NCBI GenBank assembly: GCA_035967665.1
Contig: JAYWLB010000112.1
Coordinates: 167,888-231,887 of the forward strand
From: Arctic95D-9 sp035967665
Lineage (GTDB): Bacteria; Verrucomicrobiota; Verrucomicrobiia; Verrucomicrobiales; DEV007
DNA: 64,000 nt
Direction of reading: 5' to 3'
A program made the position numbers and the translations under genes. Position 1 is the first letter of the stretch; every line of letters starts with the position of its first letter. Shown here piece by piece: positions 43,002-51,630 of the stretch. The notes under the pieces are model-generated. The model ran no database searches and was not told the origin of the DNA. It saw only the letters and a program-made list of their open reading frames with translations.

Positions 43002-44513
43002 ATGATTTCCGCATTTGCTGATACCTTTAAGATTCCGGAGCTTCGCTCCCGTATTCTTTTCACCCTTCTCGTGATCGTTATCGTGAGACTTGGTGCTGTC
43101 GTCACTCTTCCCGGTGTTGATGTGAACGTTCTGCAGGACTGGTATGGACAGGTCCAGGAGCAGTCGAATGACAGTAAAGGACTGACAGCGGTTCTCGCTC
43201 TGATGAACGTCTTCAGCGGAGGCGGTCTTCAGAACTCGGCTCTCTTCGCTCTGGGTATTATGCCCTACATCAGTGCGTCGATTATGATTCAGCTGCTCAC
43301 TGCGGTTCTTCCTGCGCTGGGTAAGCTTTCGCGCGAAGAGGGCGGGCGTCAGAAAATCAGTCTGTACACACGTGTTCTCACACTCGTGCTTTGTCTTTTT
43401 CAGGGATACATGCTGGCGAAGTCGCTCGTAACTCCCGAGGCGAATCCGTTTCTTCGCGATATCGCAAGTGGCTCGACCAGTGAGCTAGTTCCCGATGCGG
43501 GAAATCTTTTTATCTTTAAGACGATCATTATCATCACGGCGGGAACGATGTTCCTGATGTGGCTGGGTGATCAGCTCACTGAGCGCGGGATCGGTAACGG
43601 TGTTTCCATCATTATCACGGTGAACATCATTTACGCTCTGCCGGGTGCGCTCTTTCAGGTCTACAATACCTACGTCGCATCAGCTGGTGACAACCCGCTT
43701 CGCTCGTTCCAGTTGGTGGCTTTGATTGCATTCCTCTTCTTCGTGGTTGCGGCAGTGATTTCAATTACGCAGGCTCAGCGTCGCGTCCCGATCAACTACG
43801 CCAAGCAGGTTCGTGGCGGTAAGATGTATGGCGGCCAGACTCAGCACATGCCTCTCAAGGTGAACTATGCAGGTGTTATGCCTATCATTTTCGCCCAGGC
43901 GATTCTGATGTTCCCTTCCCAGATTCTCGGATGGGCATTTCCTAACTCTCCCGGTGCACAGAAGTGGGCGATGCTCCTCGGCGGCGGAGGCAATGGGATC
44001 CTGTTCTATTCCCTTACCGGTCTGATGATTTTCTTCTTCAGTTACTTCTGGGTCGCCACGATGTTCCAGCCCAATCAGATTGCTGACGATCTGAAGAAGA
44101 ACGGTGGCTATATTCCCGGCGTTCGCCCCGGAAAGCCGACCGCTGAGTTCCTCGATCGCACCATGAGCCGGCTTACTTTTGCCGGTGCTATCTTCCTTAC
44201 GATCATTGCGATCCTTCCGCCTATTTTGACTTCATTGATGGGTGTGCCACCGTTGGCGGCGCAGTTCTTCGGCGGGACCGGTCTCTTGATCATGGTTGGT
44301 GTCCTCCTCGACGTAATGCGTCAGGTTGAGACGCACCTTATTCAGCGTCACTACGACGGATTTCTCCGTAAGGGGCGGATCCGTGGCCGTTTTGACAAGC
44401 CGGGTGTCAAGGGGCAGGCCGGAGCAAAGAATCAGATGATCTGGCTTCTCGTAGCGGGAGCTGTTATTATCATCGGGTTCCTCGTATACTTTCAAGTCGT
44501 TAGCGCACGATAA
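43002..44513 (+). CDS. secY: Preprotein translocase subunit SecY
   Basis: 503 aa from the ATG at 43002, matching the family opening (FADTFKIPELRSRILFTLLV). An open frame upstream to 42795 overlaps rplO and is not real. Ten membrane segments are visible, with the plug and pore ring segment GIMPYISASIMIQLLTAVLP, GIGNGVSIIITVNIIYALPG and the cytoplasmic loops QRRVPINYAKQVRGGKMYGG and RPGKPTAEFLDRTMSRLTF. It forms the inner-membrane protein channel. A gap of 18 bases to map suggests co-transcription; the adk gene often found between them is absent. Confidence 0.97.
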   Translation: MISAFADTFKIPELRSRILFTLLVIVIVRLGAVVTLPGVDVNVLQDWYGQVQEQSNDSKGLTAVLALMNVFSGGGLQNSALFALGIMPYISASIMIQLLTAVLPALGKLSREEGGRQKISLYTRVLTLVLCLFQGYMLAKSLVTPEANPFLRDIASGSTSELVPDAGNLFIFKTIIIITAGTMFLMWLGDQLTERGIGNGVSIIITVNIIYALPGALFQVYNTYVASAGDNPLRSFQLVALIAFLFFVVAAVISITQAQRRVPINYAKQVRGGKMYGGQTQHMPLKVNYAGVMPIIFAQAILMFPSQILGWAFPNSPGAQKWAMLLGGGGNGILFYSLTGLMIFFFSYFWVATMFQPNQIADDLKKNGGYIPGVRPGKPTAEFLDRTMSRLTFAGAIFLTIIAILPPILTSLMGVPPLAAQFFGGTGLLIMVGVLLDVMRQVETHLIQRHYDGFLRKGRIRGRFDKPGVKGQAGAKNQMIWLLVAGAVIIIGFLVYFQVVSAR

Positions 44514-44531
44514 TTAGATTCCTGTGGCGAG

Positions 44532-45347
44532 ATGGCAAAGCGGAAGTCCAGAATTAATCTCCGAACGGGGAGTGAAGTGGACGGGCTTCGTGTCGCGGGA
44601 AAAATCGCAGCAGACATCCTTCGCCGCTGCTGCGAAATGGTTGAGCCCGGAATAACGACCGGTCAAATCGACCGGGCGGCCGGAGAAATGGTGGCTGAAG
44701 CTGAGTGCGTCAGTGCTTTTCTCGGTTACCGGGGCTTTCCCGGCAATATTTGCATTTCCGTAAATGAGGAAGTGGTCCACGGCATCGGCGGTGATCGCGT
44801 TCTTCTCGACGGTGAGATTGTCAAAATTGACGTCGGAATTCAAACTCCGGACGGATGGATCGGTGACAATGCCAAGACCGTCCCGGTCGGATCAATCAGC
44901 AGTGATGCCGAAAAGCTGCTGGCTGTTACGGAAGAATCTCTTCACAACGCGATCAACAATGCGGTCGAGGGAGCTTACCTCTCCAGTGTTTGCAGTGTCG
45001 TTGAAGAAACCGTGGTTGAACATGGTTTCACAGTGGTAAAACAATTTGTAGGTCATGGAGTCGGTCGCCAGCTCCATGAAGAACCACAGGTCCCTAATTA
45101 CTGGGATGATCGTGAAATGCGGCAGCGTCGATTTCACAATCCGAAGTTGCGCGCCGGAATGGTCCTCGCAATCGAACCCATGGTGAACGCCGGAACAGAT
45201 GAAGTGGTCATCCTCGATGACGACTGGACCGTGATTACTGAAGATCACGCTCTCTCCGCCCATTTTGAACACACCGTTCTGGTTACAGACGGTGCCCCTG
45301 AGATTCTCACCCCGCGCGAGAGAAGTTTTGCTCCTGCGAACGTGTGA
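44532..45347 (+). CDS. map: Type I methionine aminopeptidase
   Basis: 271 aa. The metal ligands of the pita-bread fold are in place: Asp in KIDVGIQTPDGWIGDNAKTV (two), His in FVGHGVGRQLHEEPQVPNYW, Glu in MVLAIEPMVNAG and Glu in AHFEHTVLVT. GGCGAG precedes the start. It removes the initiator Met from nascent proteins. The C-terminal tail after EILT is slightly longer than usual. Confidence 0.95.
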   Translation: MAKRKSRINLRTGSEVDGLRVAGKIAADILRRCCEMVEPGITTGQIDRAAGEMVAEAECVSAFLGYRGFPGNICISVNEEVVHGIGGDRVLLDGEIVKIDVGIQTPDGWIGDNAKTVPVGSISSDAEKLLAVTEESLHNAINNAVEGAYLSSVCSVVEETVVEHGFTVVKQFVGHGVGRQLHEEPQVPNYWDDREMRQRRFHNPKLRAGMVLAIEPMVNAGTDEVVILDDDWTVITEDHALSAHFEHTVLVTDGAPEILTPRERSFAPANV

Positions 45348-45376
45348 ATCGTGAATTTCCCCGAGACTTATCAGAA

Positions 45377-45396
45377 TTTTGAAAAACTTTTCAAAA
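45377..45396. repeat. AT-rich perfect inverted repeat upstream of rpmJ
   Basis: TTTTGAAAA (45377-45385) and TTTTCAAAA (45388-45396) are exact inverses with a two-base loop. It lies 30 bases after map and about 150 before rpmJ, and could be a weak terminator or a protein-binding site. Confidence 0.35.
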
Positions 45397-45548
45397 ATTA
45401 CCCTAAACACTGAATCACCGGTTGCGAGAGCCCAAATCTGTGGTACACATTCCGTCCTCGCGCCAAAAAGCGGCACAAGGAGTCAGAATGACAGGGTAAC
45501 TGAGCGTTTCGTGACTCAACCCAAATAAAACTGACACTATTTTTTACA

Positions 45549-45662
45549 ATGAAAGTAAGGCCATCCGTGAAACGTCTTTGCACTGACTGTCGCATTATCA
45601 AGCGCCAGGGAGTTCTCCGTGTCATCTGCAAGAACCCGCGTCATAAGCAGCGTCAGGGCTAA
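45549..45662 (+). CDS. rpmJ: 50S ribosomal protein L36
   Basis: 37 aa: MKVRPSVKRLCTDCRIIKRQ then GVLRVICKNPRHKQRQG. The zinc ligands Cys11, Cys14, Cys27 and His32 are all present, so it is the zinc-binding form. It starts the last ribosomal group (rpmJ-rpsM-rpsK-rpsD). infA, often just upstream, is absent. Confidence 0.95.
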   Translation: MKVRPSVKRLCTDCRIIKRQGVLRVICKNPRHKQRQG

Positions 45663-45689
45663 TCTTTTAATCTATCTCTATTTTAAATC

Positions 45690-46061
45690 ATGGCACGTCT
45701 ACTTGGAGTCGAAATCCCTAACGATAAACGTATCGAAGCATCGCTTCCTTACATCTTCGGAATTGGTCGCAAAACATCCGCAAGGATTCTTGATGAAGCT
45801 GGTGTCGATAAAGACATTCGAACCGGTGAACTCACCGACGATCAGCTAGGTCGCATCGCAAATGCAATCACAGGCGGAAGCGTCATGATTGAGGGCGATC
45901 TTCGTCGTGAACTCCAGGGGCATCTCAAGCGCCTTACCTCTATTAACTGCTACCGTGGCTATCGCCATCGTCGTGGACTCCCTGTTCGCGGACAGCGTAC
46001 TTCTACTAATGCCCGCACTCGTAAGGGTAGACGTAAGACAGTTGGTGTGATCCGTAAGTAA
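45690..46061 (+). CDS. rpsM: 30S ribosomal protein S13
   Basis: 123 aa. GVEIPNDKRIEASLPYIFGI, the helix-two-turns-helix YIFGIGRKTSARILDEAGVD and the basic ending RGLPVRGQRTSTNARTRKGR. Normal length. Bridges to the large subunit. Confidence 0.98.
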   Translation: MARLLGVEIPNDKRIEASLPYIFGIGRKTSARILDEAGVDKDIRTGELTDDQLGRIANAITGGSVMIEGDLRRELQGHLKRLTSINCYRGYRHRRGLPVRGQRTSTNARTRKGRRKTVGVIRK

Positions 46062-46081
46062 TCCCGAACCAATTATCCAAG

Positions 46082-46687
46082 ATGGCTGAAGAAGAGAAAC
46101 CAGAAGAAGTAAACGCGGAGAACGCAGCAGATGCGTCTGCCGAAGCAGCGACTGAAGCTCCCGTTGAGGCAGCACCCGCTGCGGAAAAAGCCGCAGCTGA
46201 GTCTACAGAGACCGCTGCGCCGGCTCCCGAAGAGGAGAAGAAATCTGACAAGCCCCGCACGGCTGAGGATATTTTCCTCGAGCTTGAAGGTGACGAGGCT
46301 GCTGAGAAAACGAAAGTTCTCAAGGCGAAGAAGAGCAAGAATATTCTGAATGGTGTGGTTCACGTAGCTGCTACCTTCAACAACACCATCGTCAGCGTCG
46401 CTGATCCTACCGGTAACGTCATCGGATGGTCCAGCTCAGGCAAGATGGGTTTCCGTGGATCACGTAAGAGCACTGCCTATGCTGCCCAGTTGGTAGCCCA
46501 GGATGCCTGCCGTCAGGCAATGTCGCACGGTCTTAAAAATGCGGAAGTTCGTGTTAAAGGCCCCGGCGCCGGACGCGAATCTGCTGTTCGTGCCGTTCAG
46601 GGACTCGGCATCGAGGTGACTTCTATTAAAGATGTTACTCCGGTCCCACACAACGGGTGTCGCCCAAAGAAAGCTCGTCGCGTATAG
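46082..46687 (+). CDS. rpsK: 30S ribosomal protein S11 with acidic N-terminal extension
   Basis: 201 aa against about 129 usual. Residues 1-75 are a Glu/Ala-rich tail (MAEEEKPEEVNAENAADASA, KKSDKPRTAEDIFLELEGDE). The S11 core follows: SKNILNGVVHVAATFNNTIV, MGFRGSRKSTAYAAQLVAQD and the ending VPHNGCRPKKARRV. The tail composition resembles that on S5, which lies in a different part of the 30S. Confidence 0.97.
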   Translation: MAEEEKPEEVNAENAADASAEAATEAPVEAAPAAEKAAAESTETAAPAPEEEKKSDKPRTAEDIFLELEGDEAAEKTKVLKAKKSKNILNGVVHVAATFNNTIVSVADPTGNVIGWSSSGKMGFRGSRKSTAYAAQLVAQDACRQAMSHGLKNAEVRVKGPGAGRESAVRAVQGLGIEVTSIKDVTPVPHNGCRPKKARRV

Positions 46688-46733
46688 TTCGAGTTACTGT
46701 TCCAATTAATCACTTTTTACTTTTTACAAAGTC

Positions 46734-47345
46734 ATGGCAAGAGACAGAGGTCCAACAGATAGAATTAGTCGCCGTTACGGTGTAGCCCTTTTCGGCCCTT
46801 CCAAAGCGTTGGAACGCCGCCCTTACCCTCCGGGTCAGCACGGTGCTCGTGGTGCCCGTCGTAAGAAAAGCGATTACTCCGTCGCTCTCGGTGAGAAGCA
46901 GAAGCTCCGTATGCAGTATGGCGTCATGGAGAAGAAGTTCCGCCTCTACTTTGCTGAAGCACAGCGCCGTCGCGGAATTACCGGTGACATCCTCGTTCAG
47001 CTTCTTGAGACCCGTCTCGACAACGTTTGTTACCGTCTCGGACTTGGCAACACCCGCCGCGCTGCAAGGCAGTTGGTTGGTCATGGCCACGTTCTCGTGA
47101 ACGGCAAGAAAGTTGATATTCCATCATACGCAGTTAAAGCCGGTGACGTGGTATCTGTTGCCAGCTCGAAGCGTTCGCAACAGCTCGGAATGCGTGCTGC
47201 GGATTCAACAGCGGCCCGTCCGGTGATGGACTGGCTCACTTTCGACAAAGATGCTCTTTCCGGAACCGTTAACCGCGTTCCGGATGCTGAAGAGATCGAC
47301 ACAATGGTCAATGTCCAGTTGGTGGTTGAGCTTTATTCACGATAA
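46734..47345 (+). CDS. rpsD: 30S ribosomal protein S4
   Basis: 203 aa. FGPSKALERRPYPPGQHGAR, KQKLRMQYGVMEKKFRLYFA and the S4 RNA-binding domain LETRLDNVCYRLGLGNTRRA, ARQLVGHGHVLVNGKKVDIP. It is the Cys-free (non-zinc) N-terminal form. It ends the cluster: a terminator follows and no rpoA or rplQ is present. Confidence 0.98.
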   Translation: MARDRGPTDRISRRYGVALFGPSKALERRPYPPGQHGARGARRKKSDYSVALGEKQKLRMQYGVMEKKFRLYFAEAQRRRGITGDILVQLLETRLDNVCYRLGLGNTRRAARQLVGHGHVLVNGKKVDIPSYAVKAGDVVSVASSKRSQQLGMRAADSTAARPVMDWLTFDKDALSGTVNRVPDAEEIDTMVNVQLVVELYSR

Positions 47346-47371
47346 ATCTTTCAATCATACCCCAAACTTTG

Positions 47372-47417
47372 AATGTGACATTCGGCGCTTATGCGATCAC
47401 CGGATGTCACATTTTTG
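47372..47417 (+). terminator. Terminator at the end of the ribosomal cluster
   Basis: AATGTGACATTCGG (47372-47385) pairs with CCGGATGTCACATT (47400-47413, one mismatch), followed by TTT. Located 27 bases after the rpsD stop. Confidence 0.8.
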
Positions 47418-47493
47418 TTTCCGGGGAAAACTGTCTTATCCAGTGTAACCGCTTAATACAATTTAAAACCTACCCAATAATTCCCGTCCTTTT

Positions 47494-48297
47494 ATGAACC
47501 CATTTACATCTTCCCGCAATTTGCTGGTCGCGCTGATTTTCAGTGTTTCAATCGCATCGCCAGTTTTCGCACAGGACTCTGTCGAGGAGAAAGCACGTGC
47601 TCTTCTCGAGAAGTACAAGTCAGCGCTTGTCGTCGTAACGGTGAAAGGCGTATTGGAAGCACGGACAAGTGGCGAGCCACTGCCTCCGCGTGATCAACAG
47701 CGTCGTACCCTGGGTGTTACCGTGGGTGATGACGGATTACTCGTCGTTTCGAATTCAGCGATTGATGCCAGCGTTGGTCTTGATGGACAGCAGGCTAAGA
47801 TGGAGGAAGAGGTCGTGACGATTCAGTCGGCCAAGACCACTTTTTCAGATGTCGAAATAAGCTACGGTGATTCGACTCTTATCCACGGTAAAGTGGTGAG
47901 ACAGGACAAAGAGGCGGATGTTGCATTCATTATGCCGGATTCCGCCGAGGTGAAGGCACTTAGTAAGACCTTCACGAAGATGGATCTCTCACAGTTTGCG
48001 GCAACGGCAGGGGCTGCTGACCGCGTTGTGGGGCTTTCACGTTCATCGGCGGTGTATGGTTACATGCCGACGGTGGTGATGGGGCGCATTACAGGGGTCT
48101 ATAAAGGTGATCGCACGTTTTTCGTAACCGATGCGGGAACGGCGCAGGGGATTCCTGTTTTCACTATTGATGGAAAGCCTGTCGGAATGACGGTGGTGCG
48201 AATCATTGACGGAAAGCCTTCCGGTGTTCTCGGAACCCTGTCTGCCGGTTCGATCCAGGTAATGGCGAATCTGGCACGTGAAGCGGCGAAGCAGTAA
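47494..48297 (+). CDS. Secreted trypsin-like fold protein lacking the catalytic residues
   Basis: 267 aa with a signal peptide (NLLVALIFSVSIASPVFA). The layout follows HtrA-type protease domains: TLGVTVGDDGLLVVSNSAID where the His loop should be, ADVAFIMPD at the Asp position, and TDAGTAQGIPVFTIDGKPVG where TDA..GNSGGPL..G..VG is expected. The catalytic His is replaced (SNSAI instead of NHVV) and the GNSGG Ser motif is missing. The Asp remains. It is probably a binding or scaffold protein in the periplasm. Stand-alone gene with terminators on both sides. Confidence 0.65.
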   Translation: MNPFTSSRNLLVALIFSVSIASPVFAQDSVEEKARALLEKYKSALVVVTVKGVLEARTSGEPLPPRDQQRRTLGVTVGDDGLLVVSNSAIDASVGLDGQQAKMEEEVVTIQSAKTTFSDVEISYGDSTLIHGKVVRQDKEADVAFIMPDSAEVKALSKTFTKMDLSQFAATAGAADRVVGLSRSSAVYGYMPTVVMGRITGVYKGDRTFFVTDAGTAQGIPVFTIDGKPVGMTVVRIIDGKPSGVLGTLSAGSIQVMANLAREAAKQ

Positions 48298-48317
48298 TTT
48301 CCAGGCAATCGTTTTTG

Positions 48318-48356
48318 AAAAGCTGGTTTCTCCGTAGCGGGGAGCCAGCTTTTTTG
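48318..48356 (+). terminator. Rho-independent terminator after the pseudo-protease gene
   Basis: AAAGCTGG (48318-48325) pairs with CCAGCTTT (about 48345-48352) with an inner TCTCC/GGGGA stem, followed by a T-run. Confidence 0.85.
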
Positions 48357-48375
48357 TTATCTCTTTGATCTCTCA

Positions 48376-49851
48376 ATGACTATTTCTCCATACGATCAGT
48401 TGGTTCAGCTCGGGAAAGAAACTCAGCTCGTAGCGGATGCTCAGGCTCTTCTGGGCTGGGATCAGGAAGTGCTATTGCCTCGCTCCGGCGTGCCCTATCG
48501 GGCTGAACAGATGGCCTGGTTTAGCGGATGGCTTCACAATAAGTTTACGGCTGAGGAAGTGGGCGACTGGATTTCGGCTGCGGAAGTGCAGGGAGGATCC
48601 CCTGAAGAGATCGCCAATCTACGGGAGTGGCGCCATAGCTATGACAGGGAGACGAAGTTACCGGAGTCGCTCGTGAGAGAGTTTGCGGAGACTCAGGTTC
48701 GCGCAAAATCGACCTGGGCCGAAGCGCGGGCGAAAGATGATTTTTCGTTGTTTGCCCCGTCTCTAACGAGATTGATCGAGATATGCCGCGAGCAAGCGGA
48801 GCGCTGGGGATATGACGGGCATCTCTACGACGCGCTCATTGATAAGTTCGAAAGGGGAGGGACCACGAAGATGCTGACGTCGACTCTGGGGGCTTTGAGA
48901 AGTGACCTCATTCCCGTTGTGGAAGAGGCCGTGGCAAAGCCGCTGCCGGATATTTCGAAGTTTCGTGGACATTATCCGGTCGCCGATCAGGAGAGGTTCA
49001 ATGCGGAAGTGGCAGCGTCGATCGGATTCGATTTTTCCGCAGGAAGAATTGATACCGCAGTGCACCCGTTTTGCTCGGGTATGGCACCTTTTGATACCCG
49101 TCTAACGACGCGGTATGATGAAAGTGATTTCTGCAGTTCTCTTTTCGGGGTTCTACATGAGACGGGGCACGGACTCTACGAGCAGGGATTGAAGAAAGAG
49201 TTGCGCGGTCAGCCGGTCGGAAATTCCGCCTCTCTTGGCGTTCACGAGTCTCAATCGAGGCTTTGGGAAAACCATGTCGGGCGCAGCCGTGGATTCTGGA
49301 ACAAGTGGTTGCCGGTCGCGGCAGGGTATTTCCCGAACCTAAAGTCGGTGACCCTGGATGAAATGGTAGCCTATGTGAACCGAACCGAGCTTAGCCACAT
49401 TCGGGTGGAAGCCGACGAGGTTACTTACGATTTGCATATACTTCTGAGGTTCGAAATCGAAAAGGATCTCTTCTCCGGCGATCTCAAAGTGGCTGATATC
49501 CCTGGAGAATGGAATACGCGCTTTGAGAAATATTTCGGGCTGCCTGTGACAAAAGACTCCGAAGGCTGTCTCCAGGATATCCATTGGAGCATGGGAATTT
49601 TCGGGTATTTCCCGACTTACAGTCTCGGTAACATCAATGCGGCTCATCTCGCTGCGGCTGCGGTGCGGCAGGATCCATCTCTCAATGAAGCAATGGACAA
49701 GGGGGATTATTCCGGTTTGCTCACCTGGATGAGGACAAATATTCACGGGAAAGGCAGTCTCTATCTGCCATCTGATCTCATTGCGGAGGCGGCCGGAGCT
49801 CCGGCGGATGCTTCGGCGCTCATTGAACATCTCAAGTCGAGGTATCTGTAG
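48376..49851 (+). CDS. M32 family carboxypeptidase (carboxypeptidase Taq type)
   Basis: 491 aa, typical length, no signal peptide. The zinc motif VLHETGHGLYEQGL (HExxH) is intact, followed by SLGVHESQSRLWENHVGRSR with the third ligand Glu. The opening LGWDQEVLLPRSGVPYRAEQ and the ending segment GCLQDIHWSMGIFGYFPTYSLGN are diagnostic. It removes C-terminal residues from peptides in the cytoplasm. It begins 20 bases after a terminator, so probably has its own promoter within it. Confidence 0.94.
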   Translation: MTISPYDQLVQLGKETQLVADAQALLGWDQEVLLPRSGVPYRAEQMAWFSGWLHNKFTAEEVGDWISAAEVQGGSPEEIANLREWRHSYDRETKLPESLVREFAETQVRAKSTWAEARAKDDFSLFAPSLTRLIEICREQAERWGYDGHLYDALIDKFERGGTTKMLTSTLGALRSDLIPVVEEAVAKPLPDISKFRGHYPVADQERFNAEVAASIGFDFSAGRIDTAVHPFCSGMAPFDTRLTTRYDESDFCSSLFGVLHETGHGLYEQGLKKELRGQPVGNSASLGVHESQSRLWENHVGRSRGFWNKWLPVAAGYFPNLKSVTLDEMVAYVNRTELSHIRVEADEVTYDLHILLRFEIEKDLFSGDLKVADIPGEWNTRFEKYFGLPVTKDSEGCLQDIHWSMGIFGYFPTYSLGNINAAHLAAAAVRQDPSLNEAMDKGDYSGLLTWMRTNIHGKGSLYLPSDLIAEAAGAPADASALIEHLKSRYL

Positions 49852-49976
49852 GCATTGCCTGCGCTTCGACGTTTCACGATGGGTTCGCCAAGTTTATGGG
49901 TGACATCAAAGCCAATTTCTTTGAAAATGCGGGTGTGATCATCCCGAACCGGGGAATTCAATCAGGACCTCTATCG

Positions 49977-50996
49977 ATGCGCTGGATTATTTTCATAGCA
50001 GGCTCACTTGCTCTTGCAGGGGCGGCTTCACTTTCCGCTGAGGATGTGGATACGATTCCCTTCGAAGCGCTCGCCACGCAGAGAATTCTCGAACAACCCA
50101 ATGTCAGAGGGGATCACGAGGATTGGTTTTTTCTGGTTAAGGAGCTCCGCCATCTTGGGACGGGAAAATTCTGGGAGAAACCATGGGACGAAGTCGCTGT
50201 TAACAAGTCGGACCCGCTTCCTTACCTGGTGGAGTTTCATAACCTGCTGGCGGAACGCGGGGTGCAGTTGGTTCTCGCGCCTGTTCCGACCAAGGCGGCA
50301 ACCTATCCCGGACATCTGGTCGAGGGGCGCACGGCAGGATCGGGGCCGTCGCAGAGCGCCTTTCTGGATCTGCTGAAAGAGGCGGGGCTTTCCGTTATAG
50401 ATATTGAACCCGGGCTTCGTAAGTTCGCGGAGATGGATCCGAAGAATCCCGTCTTCTGCCGACAGGACGCTCATCTTTCCCCTCTTGGTATCGAATTGCT
50501 GGCGCGTTCTATTGCGAAACATTGCCGTTCATTTGTCGAGGAAGGGGAGGCTGACTATCAAATCAGCGAAGCCACCGATCTTGAAATTCTGGGAGATCAG
50601 GTCGCCGGCAGCGAGTGGGAGGGTAAAATTCCCCGTGAAAAGAATTCGATTCGGTATGTCTCGTCCAGCGGCGTCAAAGGGATTGAATCGTCTCCGGAAA
50701 GCCCCGTTCTTCTTCTTGGTGACAGTCATACCCTTGTTTTTCACAGTGGCGAATCGACGGGGATGCACTGTAAGGGAGGGGGGCTAGCGGATCATCTTTC
50801 CTTCCTCCTGAAGCAACCGGTGGATCTAATCGGTGTTCGCGGATCGGGGATGGTGCAGGCGCGAAAACAGTTATTTTACCACGCGACTGCTCATCCTGAC
50901 TACTGGGCCGGGAAAAAAGTCGTCGTTTGGGTTTTCAGTATTCGGGAGTTTACTCAATCCAGAGACCGCTTTATTCCGATTCCGTTGGACCGTTAA
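49977..50996 (+). CDS. Exported AlgX/AlgJ-like SGNH-fold protein
   Basis: 339 aa from the ATG at 49977, which has AGGA eight bases upstream and opens a signal peptide (WIIFIAGSLALAGAASLSA). The fold motifs of the AlgX/AlgJ acetyl-transfer group are present: DWFFLVKELRHLGTG, LLAERGVQLVLAPVPTKAAT, CRQDAHLSPLGIELLARSIA and LLLGDSHTLVFH (Ser block). In alginate systems such proteins O-acetylate polysaccharide in the periplasm, with an MBOAT partner; none is nearby. Substrate unknown. Confidence 0.75.
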   Translation: MRWIIFIAGSLALAGAASLSAEDVDTIPFEALATQRILEQPNVRGDHEDWFFLVKELRHLGTGKFWEKPWDEVAVNKSDPLPYLVEFHNLLAERGVQLVLAPVPTKAATYPGHLVEGRTAGSGPSQSAFLDLLKEAGLSVIDIEPGLRKFAEMDPKNPVFCRQDAHLSPLGIELLARSIAKHCRSFVEEGEADYQISEATDLEILGDQVAGSEWEGKIPREKNSIRYVSSSGVKGIESSPESPVLLLGDSHTLVFHSGESTGMHCKGGGLADHLSFLLKQPVDLIGVRGSGMVQARKQLFYHATAHPDYWAGKKVVVWVFSIREFTQSRDRFIPIPLDR

Positions 50997-51094
50997 ACCG
51001 ATCACACTTTTAATCCGATCCCCAATGGTGAAATCGTTTCAAATCTAACGTTTTACATTGGCTCGGGATTTGCTAATCTCACCCTGATAAATCG

Positions 51095-51595
51095 ATGGAT
51101 CTCTCACACACAGCCCCAATCAAGCCGCTCAATCAACTTGCGCGGATCGAGCCGGCTACGTTGGACGATTTGCCCCGCATGATCGACCTGACAATGGCTC
51201 TCTTTGATTTAGAGGAGGACTTTGTACCCGATCGGAACAAACAGGAGCGCGGTTTGCAGGCGATCCTCGAGCATCCTAACCGTGGTCGAATTTTTGTGGT
51301 TCGGACGGATTACGAGATTATGGGCATGGTGAACGTGCTTTTCACTATCAGTACAGCGATGGGTGGTCTCGTGATTCTTCTGGAAGACGTTATCATTCAT
51401 CCCGATTTCCGGCGGCAGGGGTATGGCACTCAGTTGATCAACTATGTGATCGATTTCGCAAAGCGGAAGGATTTCAAGCGCATCACTCTGCTCACCGACA
51501 AAATCAGCGATGAAAGCCAGCGGTTCTTCACGAACCTGAATTTCACCCATTCTCACATGATTCCGATGAGGTTGAATGTCGAGGAGTTGAGCTGA
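51095..51595 (+). CDS. GNAT family N-acetyltransferase
   Basis: 166 aa. RIEPATLDDLPRMIDLTMAL opening, acetyl-CoA loop EDVIIHPDFRRQGYGTQLIN (motif A with RxxGxG), then ITLLTDKISDESQRFFTNLN and a final strand. A possible promoter (TTTACA, 16 bases, TAATCT) lies within 50 bases upstream. It is followed 35 bases on by sufE. Substrate unknown. Confidence 0.88.
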   Translation: MDLSHTAPIKPLNQLARIEPATLDDLPRMIDLTMALFDLEEDFVPDRNKQERGLQAILEHPNRGRIFVVRTDYEIMGMVNVLFTISTAMGGLVILLEDVIIHPDFRRQGYGTQLINYVIDFAKRKDFKRITLLTDKISDESQRFFTNLNFTHSHMIPMRLNVEELS

Positions 51596-51630
51596 ACGGT
51601 CTTTCATCGTCTCAAGTGAGAGCCGAAGGT

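Noticed and set aside
47494..48297. Active serine protease
   Set aside because: The positions of the catalytic His and Ser motifs are replaced, so no activity is claimed.
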